DNA of 64,000 nt, from the NCBI GenBank assembly GCA_017642855.1, contig JAEPOO010000002.1, positions 767,545 to 831,544 on the forward strand, read 5' to 3'. The DNA is from Pseudomonadales bacterium (GTDB lineage: Bacteria; Pseudomonadota; Gammaproteobacteria; Pseudomonadales; Azotimanducaceae). The position numbers and the translations under genes were made by a program. The notes under the pieces are model-generated. The model saw only the letters and a list, made by a program, of their open reading frames with translations, was not told where the DNA came from and did not search any database. Below, piece after piece: positions 42,509 through 52,004 of the stretch (its first letter is position 1; each line of letters begins with the position of its first letter).

Positions 42509-43207
42509 TTAGCCCGTCAGAAGTGTCTGTCTAACCGATGACCTGACAAACCTGAGCTCCTCGCGATACGTCGCGAGAGAGGAGAGAGCCTGATTGGCCA
42601 GATCGGCCCCAATGTAGTGACCCATTGAGTGTTTAATCAGTCGTCTGGTGTAGGTCTCAAGAAACTCCGGGTGAGATTGAATCGTCCAACACGGCCATGA
42701 TGGATACTCGAGACCTGCAAAGGTGCATTCGTCACTGGTAAGAATGACCCTCGCGCTTCGGGGGAGCACCGTGACCTGGTCTTGATGAAAGCAAAGGGTA
42801 TCGAAGGCTTGGATAGGGTCGGCACCGGGCCGGGTGTATCGTCGACGACCCACCACCCAGTCGGTTCTGGCGATCTGCCCACCCATGGCTTTTGCGATGA
42901 GCTGATGTCCGAAACAGATGCCAATGACGGGGATATGCTTCGCCGCCAATTGGTTGACGAAAACCTTCAAGTCGCCGATCCATTCGAAACGATCGTTTGC
43001 ACTGAACTCGGAGCCCATAATCATGTAGGCATCAAAAGCGCAGGGATCAGGCAGAGTCTGACCTCTCACTGGACTGATCGTGGTGCACTCGACCTCATCC
43101 AGGCACCTTTTTAACAAATCCCGCCCCATATCCGGGTAGGTGCCAAAGTCTGCGACCAGGTGCTCCGGCGATTCACCGGTTTCGATGACGCCAACGCTGA
43201 TCGTCAT
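42509..43207 (-). CDS. Class I glutamine amidotransferase (GATase1) family protein
   Basis: 232 residues. Catalytic Cys in VIGICFGHQLIAKAMGG and His-Glu in IQSHPEFLE, with the oxyanion Gly in YMIMGSEFSAND. The sequence is closer to GMP-synthase-like GATase1 proteins than to PuuD-type C26 hydrolases. It may still hydrolyse a gamma-glutamyl bond, fitting the gamma-glutamyl ligase encoded at 56807. The start ATG overlaps the stop of the FAD oxidoreductase gene by 4 bp (ATGA), so the two are translationally coupled. Confidence 0.88.
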   Translation of the reverse strand: MTISVGVIETGESPEHLVADFGTYPDMGRDLLKRCLDEVECTTISPVRGQTLPDPCAFDAYMIMGSEFSANDRFEWIGDLKVFVNQLAAKHIPVIGICFGHQLIAKAMGGQIARTDWVVGRRRYTRPGADPIQAFDTLCFHQDQVTVLPRSARVILTSDECTFAGLEYPSWPCWTIQSHPEFLETYTRRLIKHSMGHYIGADLANQALSSLATYREELRFVRSSVRQTLLTG

Positions 43208-44835
43208 GACCAGCGGCGGCGATCTTTGATAATTTGCCGCGCGGCATGATGGCCGGGTAGCCCAGTGACGCCGCCACCAGGATGTGCACCCGAACCACAG
43301 AGATAGAGGTTTTCTGCGGGCATGCGATAAGCCGCGTACCCCGGTATGGGCCTCATCGAATAAAGCTGGTCGAGATGCAAGGTGCCATGGAAAATGTCTC
43401 CGCCAATCATTCCAAGGTCTCTTTCGATATCAAGCGGCGATTTAATTTGTCTGCCGAGGATGGACGCGCGAAAGTTTGGTGCGTAGCTGTTGACGTTGTC
43501 GATGATGAGGTCTGCCACGGTTTCTTTTACGTCATCCCAAGAACTTCCATCGGGTAAGTGTCGCTGAAAATGTTGGCAGAATAGACTGGCAACATGCTGA
43601 CCCTCTGGTGCCAGAGAGTCATCCTGTGTGGTTGGCACCTGCATGGAAATGACAGGTTTACTCGACCAGCCAGATTCACTGGCTTCGCGATAGGCTGTCG
43701 ACATGTATGCCAGTGAGGGGCAAATCTCAATGGCGCCTTTAAAGTGCGATTCATCGTCTCCCGGTACACTGGAGAACTTGGGTAGTTCTGATAGCGCCAC
43801 ATTCATGCGAAACGTCGCTGAGTGGCTTCTGTACTGGCTGATTCTGCGATGGGTATCGTCGTCCAGTAAGTTGGGGTCGATAAACTTCATCAGCAGAGTT
43901 TGGGGGTGGACATTTGCCGATACCACCTTGGCTCGAATTTCACGGTCATCCTCTGTAACCACACCTCGTGCCTTCCCGTTTTCAACGATGACCTTCTCAA
44001 CCCCGGCACTTGTTTCGATCTTCACGCCTCGTTCGATTGCGCAGGCGCTCAACGCCTGGCTGATTGCGCCCATGCCGCCTTTAGCGATGCCCCATGCGCC
44101 GGTTCTGCCGTTCACCTCACCAAACGCGTGGTGAAGTAACACATAGGCGGTGCCAGGGTGGTAAGGATCGGCGTAGTTTCCTATCACACCCTCAAGTCCA
44201 AGTATGCCTTTAAGAGCGGTACCCTCGAACCAGCCATCCAGGTAGTCGCCCAGTGATTTGGTCATCAGTTCAGCAAGCACGGCCTGGTCTGATGAGCTTA
44301 ACCTGCGGAACGTATTTCCAGCCATGGCGAGATTTATCAAATCTCGTAGTCCGCCACCGAAGTCAGGTGGCGCTGCCATAGCAATTTCCCGCATCGCCAG
44401 CGCGACTCGGCTGATTTGATCCTCAAACGCATCAATACGTTTGGCATCTTCAGTCGAGAACCTGGCAATTTCCTGACGAGCCTGGTCGCTATCTCGAGTC
44501 AACAGAAGGTGGTCCTGGTCCAGCAGGCTGATTGTCCCGGCAGGTCGCTCCATAATCATCAGTCCGTGACGTTCAAGCGCCAAATCTCGAATGACTTTTG
44601 GATTCAGGAGACTAATGGAATAGCTATAGACTGAGTTGCTGAATCCTGGGTGGAATTCCTCGGTGACTGCGGCGCCTCCGACCATTGGTCGGCGTTCCAG
44701 CACTTTGACGCTGAGTCCAGCGCCGGCGAGATAAGCGGCACAAGTCAATCCGTTGTGACCCGCACCGATGATGACTGCGTCAAAATTTGATTCAACGTTC
44801 ACGCTTGAATAGAAAGGCTGTTTGAATGAATTCAT
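43204..44835 (-). CDS. FAD-dependent oxidoreductase, phytoene-desaturase/PYROXD2-like
   Basis: 543 residues. The dinucleotide-binding motif AVIIGAGHNGLTCAAYLAGAGLSVKVLERR marks the N-terminus. The C-terminal FAD motif is LYLCGSGAHPGGGVTGLPGHHAAR. The layout is shared with the paralogues at 58219 and 59739, which differ in length by 4-36 residues. Such enzymes in bacteria oxidise amines or carotenoid-like substrates; no carotenoid genes are present, so an amine-type substrate fits the locus better. It is the first gene of a two-gene unit with the amidotransferase. Confidence 0.88.
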   Translation of the reverse strand: MNSFKQPFYSSVNVESNFDAVIIGAGHNGLTCAAYLAGAGLSVKVLERRPMVGGAAVTEEFHPGFSNSVYSYSISLLNPKVIRDLALERHGLMIMERPAGTISLLDQDHLLLTRDSDQARQEIARFSTEDAKRIDAFEDQISRVALAMREIAMAAPPDFGGGLRDLINLAMAGNTFRRLSSSDQAVLAELMTKSLGDYLDGWFEGTALKGILGLEGVIGNYADPYHPGTAYVLLHHAFGEVNGRTGAWGIAKGGMGAISQALSACAIERGVKIETSAGVEKVIVENGKARGVVTEDDREIRAKVVSANVHPQTLLMKFIDPNLLDDDTHRRISQYRSHSATFRMNVALSELPKFSSVPGDDESHFKGAIEICPSLAYMSTAYREASESGWSSKPVISMQVPTTQDDSLAPEGQHVASLFCQHFQRHLPDGSSWDDVKETVADLIIDNVNSYAPNFRASILGRQIKSPLDIERDLGMIGGDIFHGTLHLDQLYSMRPIPGYAAYRMPAENLYLCGSGAHPGGGVTGLPGHHAARQIIKDRRRWS

Positions 44836-44883
44836 ACACTAGTCATCGTTAGGGACTCTGAACCTCCGAGCGTATAGGAGTGG

Positions 44884-45795
44884 ATGATAATACGTCGAGT
44901 GGACAGGGATTATGGCCGGATGTCCGGTTCCGAACTCAGCGACTCTGCAGGCGCATCCAGTAAGTTGCGCCATCTGCAACAGGCCTTCAAGTGGGTGGTA
45001 TACAGCTTGTTGTTCGTGAATTTCGTTCTCTATTTGATCGATGATTTGTCGTTTGCTCAGCACACTCTGTCTGAGAGTTCAGGGCTAGTGGATCGGGTAA
45101 GCGCATTTGCAACAACCATCGCCGTTGCCGCTTGGCTGACGATGTTGGCCACCCTTGAGTTAGAGACCTATGCTCTGGAGGATGAGCAGTTTACACCTTG
45201 GGTTCTGAAAGCCTTGCATGGTGTTCGCTTGGTGTGCGTCGCAATGATCGCATATTCAATCTTCGCTTTCGTGGACTATGCCGCGGAACTGCGTGAGACC
45301 CTTTCGGTTGATGACGCGGGTTCTCTATGCGACATGGTGGAGAGAGACGTGTCTTTTACTTATAACATCGAGTACACAGAAATTACGTCGAGTAATTGCC
45401 GTGAACTCTCCAGCGATTCAACTTTTTTTTGGGTCGATGGACAGGAGGTCGTCACGGATACTCATGGGCTTTCGCTTGAGCGCTGGCTGGCAATCGCTGA
45501 TGTTGCCGAAATAGCCATCTGGCTGTTCATTATCGCGGCGATGGAAGGGGTTGTTCGATTGCAGGACCGAGGTGTCGCCAGTAGCCGTGTGATGCGGCTG
45601 CTGACCAGAATAAAGCTCGTCGGATACTGTCTTCTGCTTGCCCTCGCGCTCTGGTGGGCGACTCTATCTCATTGGTTATACCTCTGGGACACCATATTAT
45701 GGGTAGGAGGTTTTGCTGCGATAGAGCTTAATCTAAGCCAATGGCGAGATGAGATTCGAGAAGAGGCGTGGCAAGACGTTTTGGACACTCGCTGA
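44884..45795 (+). CDS. Polytopic membrane protein of unknown function
   Basis: 303 residues; an ATG 12 codons later (44920) is an alternative start. Predicted helices: WVVYSLLFVNFVLYLI, AFATTIAVAAWLTMLATLEL, GVRLVCVAMIAYSIFAFVDY, IAIWLFIIAAMEGVV, LVGYCLLLALALWWATL and ILWVGGFAAIEL, with an extracytoplasmic loop of about 65 residues rich in Asp, Ser and Thr and two Cys. I recognise no family. It stands alone on the plus strand between two minus-strand operons, so it is probably a single transcription unit. Confidence 0.78.
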   Translation: MIIRRVDRDYGRMSGSELSDSAGASSKLRHLQQAFKWVVYSLLFVNFVLYLIDDLSFAQHTLSESSGLVDRVSAFATTIAVAAWLTMLATLELETYALEDEQFTPWVLKALHGVRLVCVAMIAYSIFAFVDYAAELRETLSVDDAGSLCDMVERDVSFTYNIEYTEITSSNCRELSSDSTFFWVDGQEVVTDTHGLSLERWLAIADVAEIAIWLFIIAAMEGVVRLQDRGVASSRVMRLLTRIKLVGYCLLLALALWWATLSHWLYLWDTILWVGGFAAIELNLSQWRDEIREEAWQDVLDTR

Positions 45796-45847
45796 GTGCG
45801 ATGATGCGTGCCAGTATGCGTGAGGCGTCTTTGAGCAGCGGATCTGT

Positions 45848-47122
45848 TTACAGGGGACTCAAATCCAACGCGCGAAAATACAACATACCCAGCGCAATGA
45901 TTTGATTGCCCATCCACTGACTTCCCGGAATGCGCCAGTGTTTGATCTTCTCGTAGGCTTCAAGAACCTCTGTGTTTCCACCCATTGCGTCGGCGATAAC
46001 TTCTGCGGCGATGTGGGTGGGGGCGACGCCGTGTCCCGAATATCCCATCGAATAAAATACATTGTCAGCGACGCGGCCGATGAGCGGTGTTCGCTTGATG
46101 ACGATGCCGATATTTCCACCCCACTCGTACTCAATCTTTGAGCCCTCGAGTTCAGGGTAAATTTCAAGCATCCTGGGTAGCATGTTGTCTTTGATGCTTT
46201 TGGGAACCTTGCCAGAATAATTGCAGCGGCCGCCGTACAACATGCGTTTGTCTGCAGAGAGACGGTAATAGTCGAGGACGTTGTTCAGGTCACACACAGC
46301 AACATCTTTGGGGTTGATCTTTTCGACCAGGTTTTCGGATAAAGGTTCGGTCGCGATGATGAAACTGCCGGCGGGGAAAACCAGTCCAGAAAGCTTTCCT
46401 GGTTCGAGCTTATGATAGGCGTTTCCTGCAATCAGTACTTGCTTCGCAGAAACGGAACCTTTGGTTGTTTTCACCTTTGCGACAGCGCCGTGTTCTATTC
46501 CCGTTACCTCGCTTTGTTCGAAAATCCTTGTGCCGAGACCGACCGCTGCCCGAGCCTCACCCGCACAAAGGTTTAAAGGGTGCAGATGTCCATTGAGATT
46601 GTTGATCATTCCGCCCACATAAGCATCGGTACCTAATGCCTCGCGCACGGCATCACGATCAAGCATAGTGAGATGTGCGCCAAGGCCTTGATCAACGTGA
46701 TCTTGATAGTCTTCCTTCAGGTACTCCATCTGGCTCTTTTTGAACGCCACTTCCATATAACCTGATTTCAGATCGCAATCGATGTCGTACTTTTTGACTC
46801 GCTCCTTAATAATGTCGTTGCCACGGTAGTTCAGCTCATTGATTTTTTCCCAGCCGAGTTGTTTCGCAAGATGTTTGCTACCACCCAGGCCCGCGATGAG
46901 TTGGCCTCCGTTCCTACCTGAGGCTCCCCAGCTTATCCTGTGTTGCTCGATGATAATGACGCGATGACCGCGTTCGGCCATGGTGAGCGCGCAGGCAACC
47001 CCGGTGAACCCCCCGCCAATGATGCAAACATCAGTGTCGTGGTCCCCCTCGAGTTCTGGGTAGGTTGTCACGTCATTTCTGGTCGCCGCGTAGTAAGACC
47101 CAGTGTGCTCTTCGCTGGCCAT
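45848..47122 (-). CDS. FAD-dependent amine oxidase, PuuB-like
   Basis: 424 residues. DadA/glycine-oxidase fold: DVCIIGGGFTGVACALTMAERGHRVIIIEQ, then SGRNGGQLIAGLGG, VLIAGNAYHK, and the end MGYSGHGVAPTHIAAEVIADAMGG. The signature WGASGRNGGQL and length match gamma-glutamylputrescine oxidase PuuB and its homologues. It would deaminate a gamma-glutamylated or free amine with O2. The N-terminal SYYAATRNDVTTYPELEG is also shared with PuuB. The gene sits near agmatinase, but is about 220 bp away from the next minus-strand gene. Confidence 0.88.
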   Translation of the reverse strand: MASEEHTGSYYAATRNDVTTYPELEGDHDTDVCIIGGGFTGVACALTMAERGHRVIIIEQHRISWGASGRNGGQLIAGLGGSKHLAKQLGWEKINELNYRGNDIIKERVKKYDIDCDLKSGYMEVAFKKSQMEYLKEDYQDHVDQGLGAHLTMLDRDAVREALGTDAYVGGMINNLNGHLHPLNLCAGEARAAVGLGTRIFEQSEVTGIEHGAVAKVKTTKGSVSAKQVLIAGNAYHKLEPGKLSGLVFPAGSFIIATEPLSENLVEKINPKDVAVCDLNNVLDYYRLSADKRMLYGGRCNYSGKVPKSIKDNMLPRMLEIYPELEGSKIEYEWGGNIGIVIKRTPLIGRVADNVFYSMGYSGHGVAPTHIAAEVIADAMGGNTEVLEAYEKIKHWRIPGSQWMGNQIIALGMLYFRALDLSPL

Positions 47123-47344
47123 GTTGCCTCTCAGCTCTTAAATGAGCGCAGAATACACTAACGCCGTCGCCGCATCATTCCTGTCCTGTAGGGGCGACAT
47201 TGCTTTTAAGTCGAGACAGGTCGATGTGATTCGGTGAAGGTTGAACCGCCCTTTTTTCCTTGAATACGGTCATTGATTTAGTCGGACCATTCGTCTATTC
47301 GAGCGCGGGGTTGGGCGTGTGATCAAGGTTGATACAACGGCATG

Positions 47345-47917
47345 TCAGGTCCCAGCAGCTGATCGTTCAATGCCTCCAGGCGGCAAGTAATCGAAAATCA
47401 GCGTGACTCTATCTTCGTTGCCCTTGTTCATAACGCTGTGTTGACACTGGTTATTAATTTCGTAGGCACGGCCAACTTCCAGCCGATGTGGCTTTCCGTC
47501 GATCATGAATCGCACCTTCGAATTGGTGGTGACAGGCACATGGATTCGGTGGCTTGCGTGAAAAGAGGGGTGCTGATCTACATGCGGTTTGATGATGTTT
47601 CCAGCGGGCAGTTTTGCCAGCATGGCGCGAATGATGGTGCCTCCTGACGGGTAATGTTCGGCAAGAATGCCGTGCATGATTGGCATTGCAGCGTCTGCCA
47701 TGATGTCCCAGCCTCTCTCTTTGCTTATTTCAATATTGGGCCAGCCGTTGCCGTCTGTGAACACCATGACGACCGACTCAGTTTGTCTGTGCACCTCATA
47801 TTCATTCTGTCTGATTTTCTGTGCTGACCAATCTTCCTTCGAAAGCTTGGTCACGACGTCGGCAACTTCGGCGATGTCGACTTCGCCCAGGTCCCTTATC
47901 AGATCATTAATGTTCAC
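47345..47917 (-). CDS. Aspartyl/asparaginyl beta-hydroxylase domain protein
   Basis: 190 residues. A cupin-type Fe(II)/2-oxoglutarate fold with LPAGNIIKPHVDQHPSF (first His and Asp), HASHRIHVPVTTNSKVRFMID, and YEINNQCQHSVMNKGNEDRVTLIFDYLPP (distal His, 2-oxoglutarate Arg). Length fits the free-standing bacterial family. The substrate may be a small amine or amino acid rather than a protein residue. The ATG overlaps the agmatinase stop by 4 bp, so it is probably a partner in the same pathway. Confidence 0.85.
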   Translation of the reverse strand: MNINDLIRDLGEVDIAEVADVVTKLSKEDWSAQKIRQNEYEVHRQTESVVMVFTDGNGWPNIEISKERGWDIMADAAMPIMHGILAEHYPSGGTIIRAMLAKLPAGNIIKPHVDQHPSFHASHRIHVPVTTNSKVRFMIDGKPHRLEVGRAYEINNQCQHSVMNKGNEDRVTLIFDYLPPGGIERSAAGT

Positions 47918-48855
47918 CCTCTATCTCCCCGTTTGTTTCTTGCGAGTACCAAAAGAAAATCGTGAATAATATTAGCAGCGACGATTGATGTTATCTCTGC
48001 GTGATCGTAGGCGGGTGCAACTTCAACCATGTCCATGCCCACAAAATCTATTCCGTCCAGACTCCTGACGATGCCCAGTGCCTGAGCGCTGGTTAAACCG
48101 CCGGCTACTGGTGTTCCAGTGCCCGGTGCATACGCCGGATCAAGGCAATCAATATCAAAGGTCAGGTAGGTAGCGTGATCACCCAGCACTCTTTTGATTT
48201 CGTCAACGGTAGCGCGCACGCCTTGTTCATGAACCCAGGGCGCCTCTATGACTCTAAATCCGTAATCTGATTCGCTGAAGGAACGAATGCCTACCTGTAC
48301 TGATCGCTCTGGGTCGATAAGTCCTTCTTTCAGCGCTCGCAGGAACATTGAGCCGTGATCCAAGCGTTTGGCGTCATCGGGCCAGGTATCAACATGGGCA
48401 TCGAAGTGAAGCAAGGAGAGTGGTCCATGCTTTTCAACGTGCGCAATCAACAGTGGATACGTTACGAAGTGATCTCCACCCATTGAAATTAAGAAAGGTG
48501 CTTGTTTCAGAATATTCCTGGCGTGATCGGTAATGATGTCTACCACATTCGCCAGCTCGCCGGATCGCAGTTCGCAATCACCATAGTCTGCGATAGCAAG
48601 CGTAGAGAACAGGTCGATGTTGTCCGGAAATGCGTTCTGTGCGAGCTCTGCTAACTGAACAGAGGCCGCTCTAATAGCCTGTGGCCCCAGTCGCGCGCCC
48701 GGTCGGTAGGTGGTTGCGGCGTCAAACGGGATTCCGGTCACAACAACATCCGCCTGCGTTATATTCTGCGTCATCAGTCTTCTCAGGAAACTGAGTTCGC
48801 CAGCGTAAGTCATATCGGTGGCGTGATGTTCTAGCAATTCCTGTCGAGTGGTCAT
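47914..48855 (-). CDS. speB: Agmatinase / arginase-family ureohydrolase
   Basis: 313 residues. All manganese-site motifs are present: ISMGGDHFVTYPLL, LLHFDAHVDTWPDD and LTFDIDCLDPAYAPGTGTPVAGGLT. Length and N-terminus (GIPFDAATTYRPGARLGPQAIRAAS) match SpeB, which hydrolyses agmatine to putrescine and urea; guanidinobutyrase or related activity is possible. The start lies 16 bp from the divergent TPR-sulfotransferase start. It is coupled to the beta-hydroxylase-like gene. Confidence 0.9.
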   Translation of the reverse strand: MTTRQELLEHHATDMTYAGELSFLRRLMTQNITQADVVVTGIPFDAATTYRPGARLGPQAIRAASVQLAELAQNAFPDNIDLFSTLAIADYGDCELRSGELANVVDIITDHARNILKQAPFLISMGGDHFVTYPLLIAHVEKHGPLSLLHFDAHVDTWPDDAKRLDHGSMFLRALKEGLIDPERSVQVGIRSFSESDYGFRVIEAPWVHEQGVRATVDEIKRVLGDHATYLTFDIDCLDPAYAPGTGTPVAGGLTSAQALGIVRSLDGIDFVGMDMVEVAPAYDHAEITSIVAANIIHDFLLVLARNKRGDRG

Positions 48856-48871
48856 AGCATAGTCCCCTGTT

Positions 48872-50890
48872 ATGAATCCGAACGACCCTAAACTTTCTCC
48901 TCAGGCGATACTCAACGAAGCGATCAATCTGGTCAATGCCGGACGTATTGGTGATGCCATGCAGCTTTGTCGGGACGAATTGGTCCGGAACCCGGATGAC
49001 GTCAACATGACGGCGTTACTGGGTGCATTGTTGCTGAAAACAAGGGAACCGGAAATGGCTGAACGGTTTCTTCGTCGAGCGATTGAGTTAGCACCAAATT
49101 TTGCCAAGCCCCACGAAGACCTGGGGATGCTGCTAGCCGAAACGGCGCGACCTGAAGAAGCGGTGATCGCATTGCAGAACGCGACCCGGCTAGATCCGAA
49201 GTCTGAACAGGCTTTAATGTTGCTTGGCCGAGTGCTGGCGGGGTTGGGGCGCGGTGATGAAGCCGACCAAGCTTTTGAAGCGGCGTTTGAACTGAATCCA
49301 CTCAGGAAAAAGCTTGCTTATGCGGCGGAGCATCAACGGGCTGGTCGTGTCGATGATGCGGAACAGGCCTATCGCGAACTGCTGGCGATGCAACCGGACC
49401 AAATTGATGCGCTTCGTTTCCTGGCTGGGATTTGCGCGGCAAAAGATCGGGTTGAAGAAGCAGAGGTGCTGCTACGAAAAGCTGTGGGTCTTGCGCCCGA
49501 CTTCACGCTGGCGTTTATGGATCTTGGCACCTTGCTGACAGATCAGCATCGCTATGAGGAAGCGTTAAGTTGTTTCACTCAGGCTTGCGCCCTTGAACCT
49601 ACCAAAGCCCGTCCCCAATTTATGTTGGCATCGACACTGTCTCAGTCCGGGAAAACACATGAGGCGACCGCCGCCTATGAGCGTGTGATCGAATTGAACG
49701 GCCATCACGCGGGCGCATGGCTGGGACTTGGCCATAATCTGAAGACCCTGGGACGCCAGTCAGAGGCAATCGCCGCATATCGGCGCTGTATCGAAATCAA
49801 ACCGGATAATGGCGAAACCTACTGGAGTCTTGCGAATCTGAAGACTTATGAGCTCAGCCTTGAAGATATTGCAGCGATGGAACGTCTTTTGACTCAGGAA
49901 GGCTTAGAGGATTCTTCTGCGGCGAACCTGATGTTCGCTCTGGCCAAAGCCAGTGAAGATAAAGGTGAGTACGACCGAGCCTGGCACTACTATCAGGAAG
50001 GAAATCGTAAGCAGCGCATGATTGAGCATTACGATCCGGTGCAAACAGAAGTCACCAACGATGAATTGATTGAAGTGTTTTCCAACGAATTGTTCGATCG
50101 TCTGTCCGGTAAGGGGAACCCGGATGCTTCGCCGATCTTTGTTTTGGGATTGCCTCGGTCCGGTTCGACGCTGATTGAACAAATCCTCGCAAGCCATAGC
50201 ATGGTCGAAGGTACATCAGAGCTTCCCTATGTCGGTCGAGTAGCCACTTCTTTAAACCGAAACAGGGCAGATGGTATCAACTATCCTTTTGCCGTCGCTG
50301 AACTGAATGAGGCTAGCCTCAAGCGATTGGGCACTGAATATCTGCAATTGGCCTCCCTGCATCGTGAATCTGACAAACCAAGGTTTGTCGACAAAATGCC
50401 AAATAACTTTCCTTCCATTGGTTTCATCCATCTGATGCTGCCTAATGCAAAGATTATTGATGCTCGGCGTTATCCGCTTGATTCGACCTTCAGTTGTTAT
50501 CGGCAGCTTTTTGCCAAGGGACAGACCTTTGTCTACGACCTGACGGAAATTGGTGAGTATTTCCTTCAATACCAACGAATGATGGACCACTGGCATGAAA
50601 CGCTTCCGGGTCGAGTCCTCACTGTGCAATACGAAGAAGTCGCGACAAATCTTGAATCTGAGGTTCGTCGATTACTCGAATATTGTGAGTTGCCGTTTGA
50701 AGAAGCCTGTCTGAATTTTCATGAAACCGAGAGGCCTGTAAGAACAGCCAGTTCCGAACAGGTTAGGCAACCCTTGTATACGAAGTCGATTCACTACTGG
50801 CGGAACTATGAGTCTCATCTGGGAGAACTGATTGACACGCTTGAGCCCTCTCTCGCGCGTTACTCAAGGTACGAATCGATTAATCAATAG
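48872..50890 (+). CDS. TPR-repeat sulfotransferase
   Basis: 672 residues. Residues 8-340 contain about nine tetratricopeptide repeats (AIELAPNFAKPHEDLGMLLA, AIEIKPDNG-type A/G/Y/P spacing). Residues 425-672 form a sulfotransferase domain with the 5'-phosphosulfate loop LPRSGSTLIEQIL (427-439) and a later VDKMPNNFPSIGFIHLMLPNAKIID. The PAPS-binding Arg/Ser residues are intact. It sulfates a protein, glycan or small molecule bound by the repeats. Its 3' end directly abuts the propeller-like gene. Confidence 0.93.
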   Translation: MNPNDPKLSPQAILNEAINLVNAGRIGDAMQLCRDELVRNPDDVNMTALLGALLLKTREPEMAERFLRRAIELAPNFAKPHEDLGMLLAETARPEEAVIALQNATRLDPKSEQALMLLGRVLAGLGRGDEADQAFEAAFELNPLRKKLAYAAEHQRAGRVDDAEQAYRELLAMQPDQIDALRFLAGICAAKDRVEEAEVLLRKAVGLAPDFTLAFMDLGTLLTDQHRYEEALSCFTQACALEPTKARPQFMLASTLSQSGKTHEATAAYERVIELNGHHAGAWLGLGHNLKTLGRQSEAIAAYRRCIEIKPDNGETYWSLANLKTYELSLEDIAAMERLLTQEGLEDSSAANLMFALAKASEDKGEYDRAWHYYQEGNRKQRMIEHYDPVQTEVTNDELIEVFSNELFDRLSGKGNPDASPIFVLGLPRSGSTLIEQILASHSMVEGTSELPYVGRVATSLNRNRADGINYPFAVAELNEASLKRLGTEYLQLASLHRESDKPRFVDKMPNNFPSIGFIHLMLPNAKIIDARRYPLDSTFSCYRQLFAKGQTFVYDLTEIGEYFLQYQRMMDHWHETLPGRVLTVQYEEVATNLESEVRRLLEYCELPFEEACLNFHETERPVRTASSEQVRQPLYTKSIHYWRNYESHLGELIDTLEPSLARYSRYESINQ

Positions 50891-51817
50891 TCAGTTTACC
50901 GGATACGGCCATACCTCAAGGCCATGAATGGCATTTCTGATATCCATCGAGAGATTAATCGATTGAACGGTCTTCTTGGCCTCAATGTCGTAGAGCGTGA
51001 TTGTTGATGGCGAAGATCCCGAAGCGACAATGGTATCGCTGATCCGACAAAGCCCCCTCGCGAACGCTTGGCGAGCAACGCGTGAGTCATCAAGATCTTT
51101 ATGCGTTAACAATGTCGGATTGTAGACTGGAACGTTAAACACAAGCTGAGCACCGCTGCGCGGTACATATCTCACAACATTTTTCTGGGTGTCATTGAAG
51201 ATAATCCCTGTGCCGTAGGGTCTTGCGTTGTGAGTGCCCTCTGGTAGCGAAGCCACACGCACAATCTGCTGACCCGTGTATCGGTGAAGTCCTCCGGATC
51301 GCAGGCCACTGATGTACAGACCCGAACGTTCACAGAATACGCTGTTCAAGTGAAATTCGTTTCGTTCAGGTGGCCCAGCCTGAGACATGGGATCGAAGGG
51401 TAGTGCCCTAAAGCCTTTCCTATCACGCTGGATTGCTAAGCCGAAGGAGAATTCGTTTCTGTCTAGATCGAACCCGAGTACTGAATCGAAACCGGTTGAG
51501 CTCAGGTATAGACGACGCTTGTAGACGCTGATTTCATGACAGTGTTTCAGATAAGGAGATCGATAGGATTCAATCAAACGGAATTTGCTGTCGTAGACGA
51601 ACAGTTCGTCGCTGGCGGCAACAAAGACCCTTTCACCGTCAAAAGCAATGCCGCGCAGTCCTCTGTCCCAGCCGCGTCCCTGCCAGTCGATGTCTGAAGT
51701 GTCCCAGTCGATGGTTTGTTTGACTCGCTTTTGCTCAAGATCAACGAGGTAGACGCCGCCATGGCTTTCACCTTGTCGGGTGCCTCTAACGACTGAAGTC
51801 GCAATAAGAACGGTCAT
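50891..51817 (-). CDS. Beta-propeller-like protein, DUF4915/TIGR03032-like
   Basis: 308 residues, beta-rich with repeated Phe/Val-x-Asp turns (VYLVDLEQKRV, VLGFDLDRNEF, ITLYDIEAKKT) that suggest a six-bladed propeller. EFHLNSVFCERSGLYISGLR and NAIHGLEVWP resemble the DUF4915/TIGR03032 proteins found beside TPR-sulfotransferases. Calling this family is tentative. No signal peptide is seen. It converges on the sulfotransferase gene with zero spacer. Confidence 0.7.
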   Translation of the reverse strand: MTVLIATSVVRGTRQGESHGGVYLVDLEQKRVKQTIDWDTSDIDWQGRGWDRGLRGIAFDGERVFVAASDELFVYDSKFRLIESYRSPYLKHCHEISVYKRRLYLSSTGFDSVLGFDLDRNEFSFGLAIQRDRKGFRALPFDPMSQAGPPERNEFHLNSVFCERSGLYISGLRSGGLHRYTGQQIVRVASLPEGTHNARPYGTGIIFNDTQKNVVRYVPRSGAQLVFNVPVYNPTLLTHKDLDDSRVARQAFARGLCRISDTIVASGSSPSTITLYDIEAKKTVQSINLSMDIRNAIHGLEVWPYPVN

Positions 51818-51936
51818 GTTTGTCTATTCGAGGCGATCATGGCGCACAGATTATAAACACCTGGCGGGGTTTTGCGCCGATTCTGTGCAAAGAACAAGTG
51901 AGTTGAGGTATCCTGCTTACTAGCCTATAGGAGCGG

Positions 51937-51956
51937 AAAAGCCTGGTAGCTTTTTT
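51937..51956 (+). promoter_or_regulatory. Weak hairpin with T-tract in the leader of the second TonB receptor
   Basis: AAAAGC-CTGGTA-GCTTTT followed by TT lies 49 bp before the receptor start. The six-pair stem has only two GC pairs, so it is a weak terminator-like element; attenuation of the receptor leader is a possibility but unsupported beyond this. Confidence 0.25.
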
Positions 51957-52004
51957 AAGTAGGATTTCGAAACAACTTTATTCCGTGATTCGGTCGGGGG
52001 CGAT

